Assembly: GCF_000720725.1 (NCBI RefSeq)
Contig: NZ_JOCQ01000033.1
Coordinates: 1 to 64,000 of the forward strand
Direction of reading: 5' to 3'
From: Streptomyces rimosus subsp. rimosus
GTDB lineage: Bacteria > Actinomycetota > Actinomycetes > Streptomycetales > Streptomycetaceae
DNA length: 64,000 nt
Shown: in pieces, positions 26,929 to 36,100 of the stretch
Numbering within the stretch: position 1 is the stretch's first letter
Layout: each line of letters opens with the position of its first letter
Made by a program: the position numbers and the translations under genes
Notes under the pieces: generated by a model
Told to the model about the DNA's origin: nothing
The model's database searches: none
The model's input: only the letters and a program-made list of their open reading frames with translations

Positions 26929-27246
26929 GTGTCCCCGCGTCGAAACCGCCCCCGCGGCGGTGAGAAGCCAGCCGACCACTCGGGCGCAGGCCGCTACGGA
27001 CTCGAACGTACCGAGGAGTGGCGCGGTGAGGACTGGGTCGTACGGCACCTGGGGGGCGGCGGTGCGGCCAAGCACTACCGCTGCCCGGGATGCGACCAGG
27101 AGATCCCGCCGGGGGTGCCGCACGTCGTCGCCTGGCCGCGGGAGGGCGACGTGGACGACCGCAGACACTGGCACAAGGCGTGCTGGAACGCACGGGACCG
27201 CCGGAGCGCGCGGCTCCAGCGGTCCCGTAACGCGCCGAGGTACTGA
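26929..27246 (+). CDS. Small zinc-ribbon-like protein
   Basis: Basic protein of 105 aa. It starts Arg/Gly-rich (PRRNRPRGGEKP), then has a CPGC pair and a later HWHKACW cluster, giving a probable zinc site (two Cys plus His/Cys). Streptomyces relatives are often labelled ATP/GTP-binding, but no P-loop is present here, so that label is not supported. GTG 26929 is preceded by GAGG at a fitting distance; the upstream ATG at 26869 is less likely. The stop lies 1 nt before the convergent permease stop. Confidence 0.8.
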   Translation: MSPRRNRPRGGEKPADHSGAGRYGLERTEEWRGEDWVVRHLGGGGAAKHYRCPGCDQEIPPGVPHVVAWPREGDVDDRRHWHKACWNARDRRSARLQRSRNAPRY

Positions 27247-27247
27247 C

Positions 27248-28558
27248 CTACACGTCGCGCTTCTCCAGTGCGGCGTACGCGCCGGCGAGGACGACGGCGG
27301 TGACGCCCGCGAGGACCAGCAGCGGCTGCCAGCCCTCCGGTCCGCTGCCGAGGCCGAGGAACGGCTGGTCGTAGAGCGCGCCGAGGCTGCTGGGGATCGA
27401 GTACTGGATCATGGCTTTCGCGAGTGACCGCAGGCTCTCCGAGGCCAGCATGAAGACGGCCAGCAGCATGGGCAGCAGGACCAGGCCCATCATCGCGCTG
27501 ATCGCGCCGGCCGAGTGCCGCAGCAGCGTGCCGGCGCCCAGGGCCAGCAGGCTCAGCACGGCCACGTACAGGCCGGAACCGACCGTGGCGCGCAGCCACT
27601 GGTCGACGGTCGGCGCCGAGCCGTCGATCATCCCGGCGTGCGCCACCGCGACCAGGGTGGTGGAGGCGGTGGTGATCACGAACGTCAGCGCGAACAGCAC
27701 GATCGCCTTGGCGGTCAGCACCCGGCTCCGGCTGGGGCAGGCCGTGAACGTCGTACGGATCATGCCCGTGCCGTACTCCGAGGAGATCACCAGCACGCCG
27801 AGCGGGAGCACGCACAGCATCCCGAGCAGCAGGCCGATCCAGGCGTAGCCGAGCACCGGACCGGACCCCCGGTCCGTGCCCGACAGCGGCAGCGCGATCG
27901 CCAGCCCGATGCCGACGTTCAGCAGGATCATCACGCCCAGCGTCCACATCGTGGAGCGCACCGAGCGGATCTTCGTCCACTCGGAGGCGAGGGCGTGGCC
28001 CAGGTTCGTACGGCGGACCGGGATCGGCGAGACGTAGGCCGGGGCGGTGCCGCCGGGGCCGGCGGTCTGCCAGGCGGCCGGGATCTGCTGCTGGTGGGGC
28101 GGCAGCGAGGCGTGCTGCTGCGCGGGCTGGTGCGGCTGCTGCTGCGGGGGAGTGGCGGGCGGTTGCTGGGGAGCGGCGGGCGGCTGCTGCGCCTGGAGCG
28201 TCATGGTGCCCGCGTCCTTGGGCGCGCCCTGCGGGGGCAGCGGCGCCCCCTGCGGTGCGGCCTGGGCCTGGAGCATCATCGTCCCGGCCTCCTTGCCGGG
28301 CGCGGCGGCGGGCGGCTGCTGGGCCTGGAGCATCATCGTGCCCGCCTCGCGCGCCGGACCGCCCTCCTGCTGTGCCGGAGCCTGGGCCGGAGGCTGCTCC
28401 GGCTGCGGGTGCGCGGCCAGCGGCCGGGGCTCCGGCTGCTCGGCGGGGTGCTGCGCGGGCGGCTCCGGGGCCCCGGCCGGGGGCATCGGGGCGGCGGCGC
28501 CGGGGGCGGCGGTGTCGTGCGGCTCAGGCTGCGGCTGCGGCTGCTGAGGGCTGGTCAT
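27248..28558 (-). CDS. ABC-2 permease with long Pro/Gln-rich N-terminal extension
   Basis: Permease of 436 aa. Residues 1-180 are disordered and rich in Pro, Gln and Ala, containing three copies of AGTM(M/T)LQAQ (72-80, 91-99, 116-124). Residues 185-436 are the membrane domain, beginning ASEWTKIRSVRSTMWTLGV, with six helices of the ABC-2 / bacitracin-export type. The ATG overlaps the ATPase stop by 4 nt. The core is about the size of the paralogue at 29989, which lacks the extension. The tail is cytoplasmic. Substrate unknown. Confidence 0.88.
   Translation of the reverse strand: MTSPQQPQPQPEPHDTAAPGAAAPMPPAGAPEPPAQHPAEQPEPRPLAAHPQPEQPPAQAPAQQEGGPAREAGTMMLQAQQPPAAAPGKEAGTMMLQAQAAPQGAPLPPQGAPKDAGTMTLQAQQPPAAPQQPPATPPQQQPHQPAQQHASLPPHQQQIPAAWQTAGPGGTAPAYVSPIPVRRTNLGHALASEWTKIRSVRSTMWTLGVMILLNVGIGLAIALPLSGTDRGSGPVLGYAWIGLLLGMLCVLPLGVLVISSEYGTGMIRTTFTACPSRSRVLTAKAIVLFALTFVITTASTTLVAVAHAGMIDGSAPTVDQWLRATVGSGLYVAVLSLLALGAGTLLRHSAGAISAMMGLVLLPMLLAVFMLASESLRSLAKAMIQYSIPSSLGALYDQPFLGLGSGPEGWQPLLVLAGVTAVVLAGAYAALEKRDV
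28187..28345 (-). repeat. Three spaced AGTMxLQAQ coding repeats
   Basis: The nonapeptide AGTM(M/T)LQAQ occurs three times at residues 72, 91 and 116 of the permease, separated by Pro/Ala linkers of 10-16 residues. Each carries a Thr with a hydrophobic residue at +3. Confidence 0.75.
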
Positions 28559-29835
28559 CGGGCGTCCTCGGGGTGCGGCGTGGAGATGTCGGCGGGGGCG
28601 GCGGGCTGCGCGGCGGGCGGCATCGGCGCCGGGGCACCGGCCTGCGGACCCGGCTGCGGCTGCGCGTACGGGTTCGGCTGTCCGTACGGAGCGCCCGGGC
28701 CGGCCGCGGGCGGGTAGCCGTAGCCCTGGACCGGAGCGCCGCCGGGCGCCTGCGCGTACGGGTTCGGCTGCCCCGGGTGCGCGGGCTGCCCCGGGTGGGC
28801 GGGCTGTCCGTACGGGCCCGGCTGCGGCGCGTACCCCTGCGGGTGCTGCTGTCCCGGCACCCCGGGGCCCTGCGGCGCGGGGGCGGCCGCCTGCTGCTGG
28901 AGACCGGCGCGCTGGTCGGCCGTCGAGCGGTAGTCCACGACACCCTGCGTCAGCTGCATGTACGCCTCTTCCAGGGACGCCTGGTGCGGCGACAGTTCCC
29001 ACAGGCGGATGTCCGCGCCGTGGGCGAGGTCGCTGATGCGCGGCAGCGGCAGGCCGGTGACGCGCAGCGCGCCGTCCGGCTCCGGCACGACCTGGGCGCC
29101 CGCCTCGCCGAGCAGCGTTCCGAGCTTCTCGCGCAGCTCCGGCTCGGTGTCCGGGGTGCGCACCCGGGCGAAGTCGGCGGAGTTGGCCGAGATGAAGTCC
29201 TTGACCGACATGTCCGCGAGCAACTGGCCGCGTCCGATGACGATCAGGTGCTCGGCGGTCAGCGCCATCTCGCTCATCAGGTGCGAGGAGACGAAGACCG
29301 TACGGCCCTCGGCGGCCAGCTGCTTCATCAGGTTGCGGACCCACAGGATGCCCTCCGGGTCCAGGCCGTTGACCGGCTCGTCGAAGAGCAGCACCTGCGG
29401 GTCGCCGAGCAGCGCCGCCGCGATGCCCAGGCGCTGGCCCATGCCGAGCGAGAAGCCGCTGGAGCGCTTGCGGGCCACCTCCTGGAGCCCGACCACGCCG
29501 AGCACCTCGTCGACCCGGCGCGCCGGGATGCCGGAGAGCTGGGCGAGCGAGAGCAGGTGCTGGCGGGCGCTGCGGCCGCCGTGCACCGCCTTGGCGTCGA
29601 GGAGCGCGCCGACGTGGCGCGGGGCGTTGGGCACCTTGCGGAACGGGATGCCGCCGATCGTGACGCGCCCGGAGGTCGGGGTGTCCAGCCCCAGGATCAT
29701 GCGCATCGTCGTTGACTTGCCGGAGCCGTTGGGCCCCAGGAAGCCCGTGACCGTGCCCGGCCGCACTCGGAACGACAGGTTGTGCACGGCCGTCTTGGCG
29801 CCGTAGCGCTTCGTCAGGCCGACTGCCTCGATCAT
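28555..29835 (-). CDS. ABC ATP-binding protein with Pro/Gly/Tyr-rich C-terminal tail
   Basis: Nucleotide-binding protein of 426 aa of the BcrA type. Walker A GPNGSGKS at 34-41, signature SLGMGQR (129-135), Walker B LLFDEP and switch His in VSSHLMSEM. Residues about 310-426 form a low-complexity tail with repeats like PYGQP and PNPYAQ. Coupled to the permease by a 4-nt overlap. It is about 60% identical by eye to the ATPase at 30765 in the catalytic part, so the two pairs arose by duplication. Confidence 0.92.
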   Translation of the reverse strand: MIEAVGLTKRYGAKTAVHNLSFRVRPGTVTGFLGPNGSGKSTTMRMILGLDTPTSGRVTIGGIPFRKVPNAPRHVGALLDAKAVHGGRSARQHLLSLAQLSGIPARRVDEVLGVVGLQEVARKRSSGFSLGMGQRLGIAAALLGDPQVLLFDEPVNGLDPEGILWVRNLMKQLAAEGRTVFVSSHLMSEMALTAEHLIVIGRGQLLADMSVKDFISANSADFARVRTPDTEPELREKLGTLLGEAGAQVVPEPDGALRVTGLPLPRISDLAHGADIRLWELSPHQASLEEAYMQLTQGVVDYRSTADQRAGLQQQAAAPAPQGPGVPGQQHPQGYAPQPGPYGQPAHPGQPAHPGQPNPYAQAPGGAPVQGYGYPPAAGPGAPYGQPNPYAQPQPGPQAGAPAPMPPAAQPAAPADISTPHPEDAR

Positions 29836-29988
29836 TCTCCGCCCCTCGAAAGATGTTTCGGGGCAGAGGCGCTCTCGTACCCCCGTAAGCGTTAGGAGGT
29901 TATCGGGAGGCTGACGGTTCCCGTCAAAACGCGGGCGGGCGGGGCGCACGGGACGCCGGGGGCAGGGCCCCGGGCCCGGCACCGGGCC

Positions 29989-30762
29989 TCAGGCGTCGCG
30001 CCGCTTCAGCAGCAGATATCCGCCGAGCAGTGCGGCGGCCGTCCACGCCAGCATGATGCCGAACCCGCCCCACGGCCCGTACGGCACGTCGTCCCCGGAC
30101 GGCGGCACCACCTGCATGATCCGCGCGCCGGCCTGGTCGGGGAGGTACCGGCCGATCTTCCTGGTGGCCGAGACGTTCCCCAGGATGCTGGAGATCAGGA
30201 AGAAGAACGGCATCAGGGTGCCCAGCGCGAGCATCGGGCTGCGCAGCATCGCCGCCACGCCCATCGCGAACACTCCGATCACCGTCATGTAGAGCCCGGC
30301 GCCCACCACGGCGCGCAGTACGCCCGGATCACCGAGCGACGCCGCGTGCGTGCCCAGCATCGCCTGTCCGGCGAAGAAGGTCAGAAAGGCCGTCACGAAG
30401 GAGACGACAAGGGCGAGCAGGGCGGCGACGGCGATCTTGCAGAAGAGGAAGGTGCCGCGCTGCGGTACGGCGGCGAGCGACGTACGGATCATGCCGGTGC
30501 TGTACTCGTTCGAGACCACCAGCACCCCGAAGACGATCATCGCCAGCTGGCCCAGGCCCATGCCGGCGAAGCTGGTGCCGGCGGGGTCGAAGCCGGCCCG
30601 GTCGCGGGACGCCGTGCTGCCGAAGTCGTTCGAGGCGAGCAGGCAGATCAGCACGCCCAGCGCGACCGTGACCACCAGGGCGACGCCCAGCGTCCACACC
30701 GTGGACCGCACCGACCGGATCTTGGTCCACTCCGACTTCAGGACCTGGGAGACGGCTGCCAT
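29989..30762 (-). CDS. ABC-2 type permease, second pair
   Basis: Permease of 257 aa with six membrane helices; begins MAAVSQVLKSEWTKIRSVRS, matching the start of the membrane domain of the neighbouring paralogue at 27248. It ends LLLKRRDA. Its start is 2 nt before the stop of its ATPase gene. A 153-bp gap separates this pair from the first pair and may contain a promoter for the latter. Confidence 0.93.
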   Translation of the reverse strand: MAAVSQVLKSEWTKIRSVRSTVWTLGVALVVTVALGVLICLLASNDFGSTASRDRAGFDPAGTSFAGMGLGQLAMIVFGVLVVSNEYSTGMIRTSLAAVPQRGTFLFCKIAVAALLALVVSFVTAFLTFFAGQAMLGTHAASLGDPGVLRAVVGAGLYMTVIGVFAMGVAAMLRSPMLALGTLMPFFFLISSILGNVSATRKIGRYLPDQAGARIMQVVPPSGDDVPYGPWGGFGIMLAWTAAALLGGYLLLKRRDA

Positions 30763-30764
30763 CG

Positions 30765-31889
30765 TCACTCCCCCCGCTTCTTGTTCCGCCAGCCGGCGCC
30801 CCAGGCGCCGGGCTGCGCTCCTGGTGTGCCCGGGCCTCCCGGTGTGCCCGGCGTGTCCGGCCCTCCCGGTGCGCCCGGTCCTCCCGGCGTGCCCGGCGCT
30901 CCCGGCTGCGCGTCCGGCGCCCCCGGCGCTTCCGGAGGCGGCGCCGCGCCCGGCGGGACACCGCCGTCCGCCGCCCGCGGCGCGTCCGCCGTATGCGCGT
31001 GGTACTCCACCGACCCGGCGGTCAGCTGCATGAACGCCTCCTCCAGCGACGCCTGCTGCGGGCTCAGTTCGTGCAGGACGAGCCGGTGCCGCGCGGCCAG
31101 CTCGCCGAGGTCGGCGGCGCTCGCCCCGTCGACCTCCACCGCGTCGCCGGCCGGCACCGCCGCGTACCCGGCCTCCCCGAGCACGTCGAGCAGCCGCTCG
31201 CGCTCCGGCGACCGCATCCGGACGTACGAGCGGGAGTTCTCCTGGATGAACCGGGCCATCGAGGTGTCCGCCAGCAGCCGGCCCTGGCCGATGACGATCA
31301 GATGCTCGGCGGTCAGCGCCATCTCGCTCATCAGGTGCGAGGAGACGAACACCGTCCGGCCCTGGGCGGCCAGACCCTTCATCAGGTTGCGGATCCAGTG
31401 GATGCCCTCGGGGTCGAGACCGTTGACCGGCTCGTCGAACATGAGGATGCGGGGATCGCCGAGCAGCGCCGCCGCGATGCCCAGGCGCTGGCCCATGCCC
31501 AGCGAGAAGCCCTTGGAACGCTTCTTGGCCACCGGGGTCAGCCCCACCGTGTCCAGCACCTCGTGGACGCGGGCGAGCGGAATGCCGTTGCTCTGCGCCA
31601 GGCACAGCAGATGGTGGTAGGCGCTGCGGCCGCCGTGCACGGCCTTGGCGTCCAGCAGGGCGCCGAGGGAGGCCAGGGGGTCGGACAGCTGACGGTAGCG
31701 GCGGCCGTCGATACGGACCCGTCCCGACGTCGGATGGTCCAGATCGAGCATCATCCGCATGGTCGTGGACTTGCCGGCGCCGTTCGGGCCGAGGAATCCG
31801 GTGACCACCCCGGGCCGTACGGTGAAGGTCAGCCCGTCCACGGCGAGCTTGTCGCCGTAACGCTTGGTCAGCCCCTCGACTTCGATCAT
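30765..31889 (-). CDS. ABC ATP-binding protein with collagen-like tail
   Basis: BcrA-type ATPase of 374 aa. Walker A GPNGAGKS at 34-41, signature SLGMGQR, Walker B LMFDEP, switch His in VSSHLMSEM. After about residue 324 the tail consists of Gly-x-Pro type triplets (GAPGTPGGPGAPGGP and so on) to about 362, ending in a basic NKKRGE. A collagen-like stretch on a cytoplasmic ATPase is unusual. The first gene of its pair; the region upstream holds the filP terminator. Confidence 0.92.
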   Translation of the reverse strand: MIEVEGLTKRYGDKLAVDGLTFTVRPGVVTGFLGPNGAGKSTTMRMMLDLDHPTSGRVRIDGRRYRQLSDPLASLGALLDAKAVHGGRSAYHHLLCLAQSNGIPLARVHEVLDTVGLTPVAKKRSKGFSLGMGQRLGIAAALLGDPRILMFDEPVNGLDPEGIHWIRNLMKGLAAQGRTVFVSSHLMSEMALTAEHLIVIGQGRLLADTSMARFIQENSRSYVRMRSPERERLLDVLGEAGYAAVPAGDAVEVDGASAADLGELAARHRLVLHELSPQQASLEEAFMQLTAGSVEYHAHTADAPRAADGGVPPGAAPPPEAPGAPDAQPGAPGTPGGPGAPGGPDTPGTPGGPGTPGAQPGAWGAGWRNKKRGE

Positions 31890-31979
31890 GTACAGCACGC
31901 TAAGCGCGGCCCAGGAACCCCGCATCTCGGACGAACCGGGCACTGTCCGCCCGGCGTCGAGCAGCTCGTACGACTGCTG

Positions 31980-32028
31980 AAAAAAGCATTCCGCCCGCCC
32001 GGTCTCCGGTCGGAGGCGGGGCGGGCGG
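31980..32028 (-). terminator. Intrinsic terminator of filP
   Basis: On the minus strand perfect 10-bp arms (32028-32019 and 32000-31991, CCGCCCGCCC and complement) with an 18-nt loop are followed by AATGC and six T residues (31985-31980). It is one of two hairpins in the window with a real T-run, and lies about 100 nt after the filP stop. Confidence 0.85.
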
Positions 32029-32124
32029 AGCGCGGCTGCCGCCGTCGGGCGCGGTACCGGCCGTCACGGGTGCGGGCTGCGGGAGCCCACCGGCCGCACC
32101 GGCGTCACAACGGCGAACGGCGCC

Positions 32125-33063
32125 TCAGCGCGACTGCTGCGCCGGGACGCCGCGGGAGATGGGCTCCTCGTCCGCCGGGGTGCCGGCCGCGGCGACCGCC
32201 GCTCCGGTCAGCGTGGCGAGCATCTCGCGGACGTTCGTCAGCTGGGCGTTGATGGAGTCCCGGCGGTTGGTCAGCGCCGCCAGCTCCCGCTCGGACTCGC
32301 TGCGGATCCGGTCCGCCTTGGCGTTCGCGTCGGCCACGATGTCCTCGGCCTGGCGCTGCGCCGTCTCCACCGTCTGGCGGGCCCGGCGCTCCGCGTCCGT
32401 GCGCAGCTTCTCGGCCTCCAGCCGCAGCTGCTCGGCCCGGTGCTCGATCTCCGCGAGCCGCTTCTCGGCCTTGGCCTGACGCGAGGCCAGGTCCCGCTCG
32501 GACTGCTCGCGGCGCTTGGCGAGATTGGTCTCGAAGTCCGCGGCGGCCTGCGCGGCCTTGGCGCGCGTCTCCTCGAAGAGGGAGTCCGCCTCCTCCCGCT
32601 TGGACTGCGCGTCCTTCTGCGCCTCGGCACGCAGCGCGGTCGCCTCGCCCTGCGCCTTCTCGACGATACGGGCGCCCTCGTCCTCGGCCTTGGCCTTGCG
32701 CTCCGACGCGAACTGCTCGGCGTCGTTGCGGACCTGCTGGGCGGCCGACTCGGCCAGTTCGCGGTGCTGCTCGGCGGCCCGCCGGGCCTCCTCGCGCAGG
32801 TCCTTCGCTTCTTCTTCCGCGAGCCGGAGGATCTTCTCCACGCGCGCGCCGAGGCCCGCGTAGGACGGTTCGGCGTCGTTGACCTGGGCCTGGGCGTTCT
32901 GCGTTTCGAGGTGCAGCTCCTCGATCCGCTTCTCCAGGGAGGTGATGCGGGCCAGGGCGCTGTCGCGGTCGGCGACCAGCTTCGAAATGCGGTCGTCCAC
33001 CTGACCGCGGTCGTACCCACGCCGCACGAGCTCGAAGCCGTAGGGGGAGGAAGTGTCGCTCAT
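32125..33063 (-). CDS. filP: FilP, coiled-coil intermediate-filament-like protein
   Basis: Cytoskeletal protein that forms filaments at hyphal tips and supports cell shape and polar growth with DivIVA and Scy. 312 aa: N-terminal DivIVA-like segment (YGFELVRRGYDRGQVDDRI, about 8-27), then an almost unbroken coiled coil rich in Ala, Glu, Arg and Lys to about residue 270, and a short C-terminal tail. Older databases call this a cellulose-binding protein. AGGAA lies 6 nt before the ATG. It lies downstream of scy on the same strand, 114 nt away, the arrangement seen in S. coelicolor. Confidence 0.95.
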   Translation of the reverse strand: MSDTSSPYGFELVRRGYDRGQVDDRISKLVADRDSALARITSLEKRIEELHLETQNAQAQVNDAEPSYAGLGARVEKILRLAEEEAKDLREEARRAAEQHRELAESAAQQVRNDAEQFASERKAKAEDEGARIVEKAQGEATALRAEAQKDAQSKREEADSLFEETRAKAAQAAADFETNLAKRREQSERDLASRQAKAEKRLAEIEHRAEQLRLEAEKLRTDAERRARQTVETAQRQAEDIVADANAKADRIRSESERELAALTNRRDSINAQLTNVREMLATLTGAAVAAAGTPADEEPISRGVPAQQSR

Positions 33064-33177
33064 GGGGTTCCTGTCGAAAGAGACCGGTGAGGTGATAAAG
33101 GGAATCCTAGGGGCCGCAACGGCGTGTCATCGAGTCATTGCGCGTTTGAAGTGGAGAATGGCCCCTCATTTGGGTGG

Positions 33178-36100
33178 CTACCCCTCAGACTGCTTGCCAC
33201 TCGAACGAGTTGCGCCCGCTCCCGCGGCAGCCTTCGCCCCTTCCTTGCCACCACCGTTCGACGGCGCCTCGAAAGATTCCAACGCCTCCAGCACGTCCTG
33301 GACACGGGAGATCTCCGCGTTGATGTCCTTGCGGCGCCGCACGAGCACCTCCAGCTCGCGCTTGCCCTCCTCGACGATCCGCTCCGCCTCCGCGCGGGCC
33401 TCGGTGCGCATCCGCTCCGACTCCCGTACGGCCTCGGCCTTCTTCTGCTCGGCCTCCTTGAGCAGCCCCTCCGCCTTCTTCACCGCGGCGATGCGCACCT
33501 TGCTGGCCTCGCTGCTGGCGTCCGACACCATGCGCTTGGCCTTCTCCTCGGCCTCCGCCTGCTGCTGGGTGGCCTGCGCGATCAGCTTGTCGACCCGCTC
33601 CCCGGCGTTCTTCATCGTCTCCGCGGACTCGCGGCGGGCCCGCTCGTGCAGCTCCTCGACCTCGCCCTCGATACGGGTGCGCAGCTCCTCGGCGCGCTCC
33701 CTTATCGCGGTGGCGTCCCCGCGGGCCTCGCTCAGCAGCGTGTCCGCGTCCGTACGGGCCTTCTCGACGAACCCGTTGCCCTCGGCGGTGGCCTCCGCGA
33801 CGATCCGCTCGGCCTCCTTGCGGGCCGCGCCGACCATCGTGTCGGCCTGCTCCTCGGCGGCGGTCGCCGCCTTCAGCGCCTCCTCCTGCGCCTTGGCGAT
33901 CAGCTGGTCGGCCTGCTCGGCGGCGTCCGCGCGGCGCTGCGCCGCGTCCTTGCGGGCCGCGTCGACGGTCTGCTCCGACTCCTCCAGCGCCTCGGTACGC
34001 AGCCGGTCGGCCTCCGCCTCCGCGTCCTCCTTGATCCGCTCGGACTCGGCACGCGTACGGGTGGCGTGCTCCTGCGCCGAGGTGACGGTGTCCGCCGCCT
34101 CCGCGCGCAGCCGGTCCGCCTCCGCGGTGGCCTCGGCGATCATCCGGTCGGCCTGCTCGCGGGCGTCGGCTCGGGTACGGTCCGCGTCCCGCTCGGCGCC
34201 CGCCACGGTCTCCGCGGCGTCCGCGCGCAGCCGCTCGGCCTCGCTGCCCGCCTCGGAGATCAGCGTGTCGGCCTGCTCCGCGGCGTCCGAACGGGTCTTG
34301 TTCGCCGCCTCGCGCGCCTCGTCGCCGGTCCGCTCGGCCTCCCGGCGCGCGGTCTCCAGCGCCTCGGCGGCCTCGGTACGCAGCCGCTCGGCCTCGGCGG
34401 TCGCCTCCGCGACCAGCTCCGCGGCCCGCTGCTCGCCCTCGGCGCGCAGCCGCTCGGCGGCCTCCCGGCCCTCGCGCACCGTGCGGTCCGCGTCGTCCTG
34501 CGCCGACGAGGTCAGCTCGGTCGCCTCGGTGACGATCCGTTCGGCCTCCGCGCGGGCCTCGGTGAGCAGCTGGTCCACCTGCTCGGCGGCGTCCGAACGC
34601 ATCCGGTTGGCGTCGTTGCGGGCCTCCGCGCGGGCCCGGTTGGCGTCCTGCTCGGCCGAGGCCAGCGCGTCGGACGCGTCCGTACGCAGCTGCTGCGCCT
34701 TGGCGGAGGCGTCCGCCACCATCTTCTCGGCCTGCGCGGTGGCCTCCGCGATCAGGCTGTCGGCCTGCTCCGCGGCGTCCGTACGGGCCTTGCCGGCCGC
34801 CTCGCGCGCCTCGTCCAGCGTGCTGTCGGCCTCCGCGCGCAGCCGGTCGGCCTCCGCGATGGCCTCGGCGACCGTGCGGTCGGCGAGCGCCTTGGCGGCC
34901 TCGGCCTCCTCCTGCGCCTCGTGGCGGGTGCGGGACGCGTCCTCGGCGGCGCGCTCGCGCTCCGCGTAGGCGTCGGCCCGTACCCGGTCGGCCTCCTCCT
35001 GCGCCTCGGTACGCGTACGCTCCGCGGCGTGCTCGGCGGCCGAGCGCAGCCCGGTGATCTCCTCCTCGGCCTGCTCGTGCAGCCCGGCGACCGCGTCCCG
35101 CACCTGCTGGGCGGTCTGCTCGGCCGCGGCGACCAGCTCGGCGGCGCGCCGCTCGGCCTCCTCGACCAGCCGCTCCGCCTCCTCCTGCGCCTCGGCGACC
35201 CGCGTACGGGCCGAGGCCAGCAGCTCCTCGCTCTGCTCGCGCGCGGCGGTGCGCTCCTGGTGGGACTCCTCGCGGGCCTCGCCGAGCAGCTGCTCGGCCT
35301 CCCGGCGGCGGCGGGCCGCCTCCTCCTGGGCGGCGGCCAGCGCCTCGGCGGCCTCGGCGCCCGTACGCTCCGCGGCGGCCGCGGCCTCCGCGCGCACCCG
35401 GTCCGCGGTCTCCTGGGCCTCGGTCTTCAGCCGCTCCGCCTCGGCGGCGGCGTCACCGCGCAGCCGTACGGCGACGGCCTCGCCCTCGGCGCGCGCGGCG
35501 GACGCGTCGGTCGCCGCCTCCGAACGCAGCCGCTCGGCCTCCTCCTCGGCCTGCTGCTGGAGTGTCCGCAGCCGCTCCGCCGACTCGGCCTTGAGCTTGG
35601 CGGCCTCCTCCTGCGCCTCCCGGCGCAGCTTCTCGGCCTCGCCGCGGGCGTCGTGCAGCGCCTCCTCGGCGGCGGCGACCTTCTCCGCGGCCTCCGCCTG
35701 GAGCCGGTCCAGCTCCTCCTGCGCCTCGGTGCGGCGCTCGGCGGCGGCCTCCTCGGCCTCCGCACGCAGCTGCCGGGCGGCCTCCTCGGCCTCGGCCTTC
35801 AGCGCGGCGGCGGCCTCCTCGCTCTCGCCGCGCAGCTCCTCGGCCTCCTCGCGGGCGCGCTCCAGCACCTCCTCGGCCTGCTTGCGCAGGGCCGTGGCCC
35901 GCTCGATGGCCTCGGTGCGGATCCGCTCGCTCTCCGCGCCGGCGCCCGACCGCGTCTCCTCGGCGTCGGACTTCGCCTTGGCCAGCAGCTCCTCGGCGGT
36001 GGCGGCCGCATCCTCGATCTGCTGGACCGCCTCGCGGCGCGCCTCGGCCCGGATCCGGTCGCCCTCGTCGACCGCCTCGGCCCGCAGCTGCTCGGCCTCG

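Noticed and set aside
26929..27246. ATP/GTP-binding label for the small zinc-ribbon-like protein
   Set aside because: There is no P-loop; the visible feature is a Cys/His cluster.
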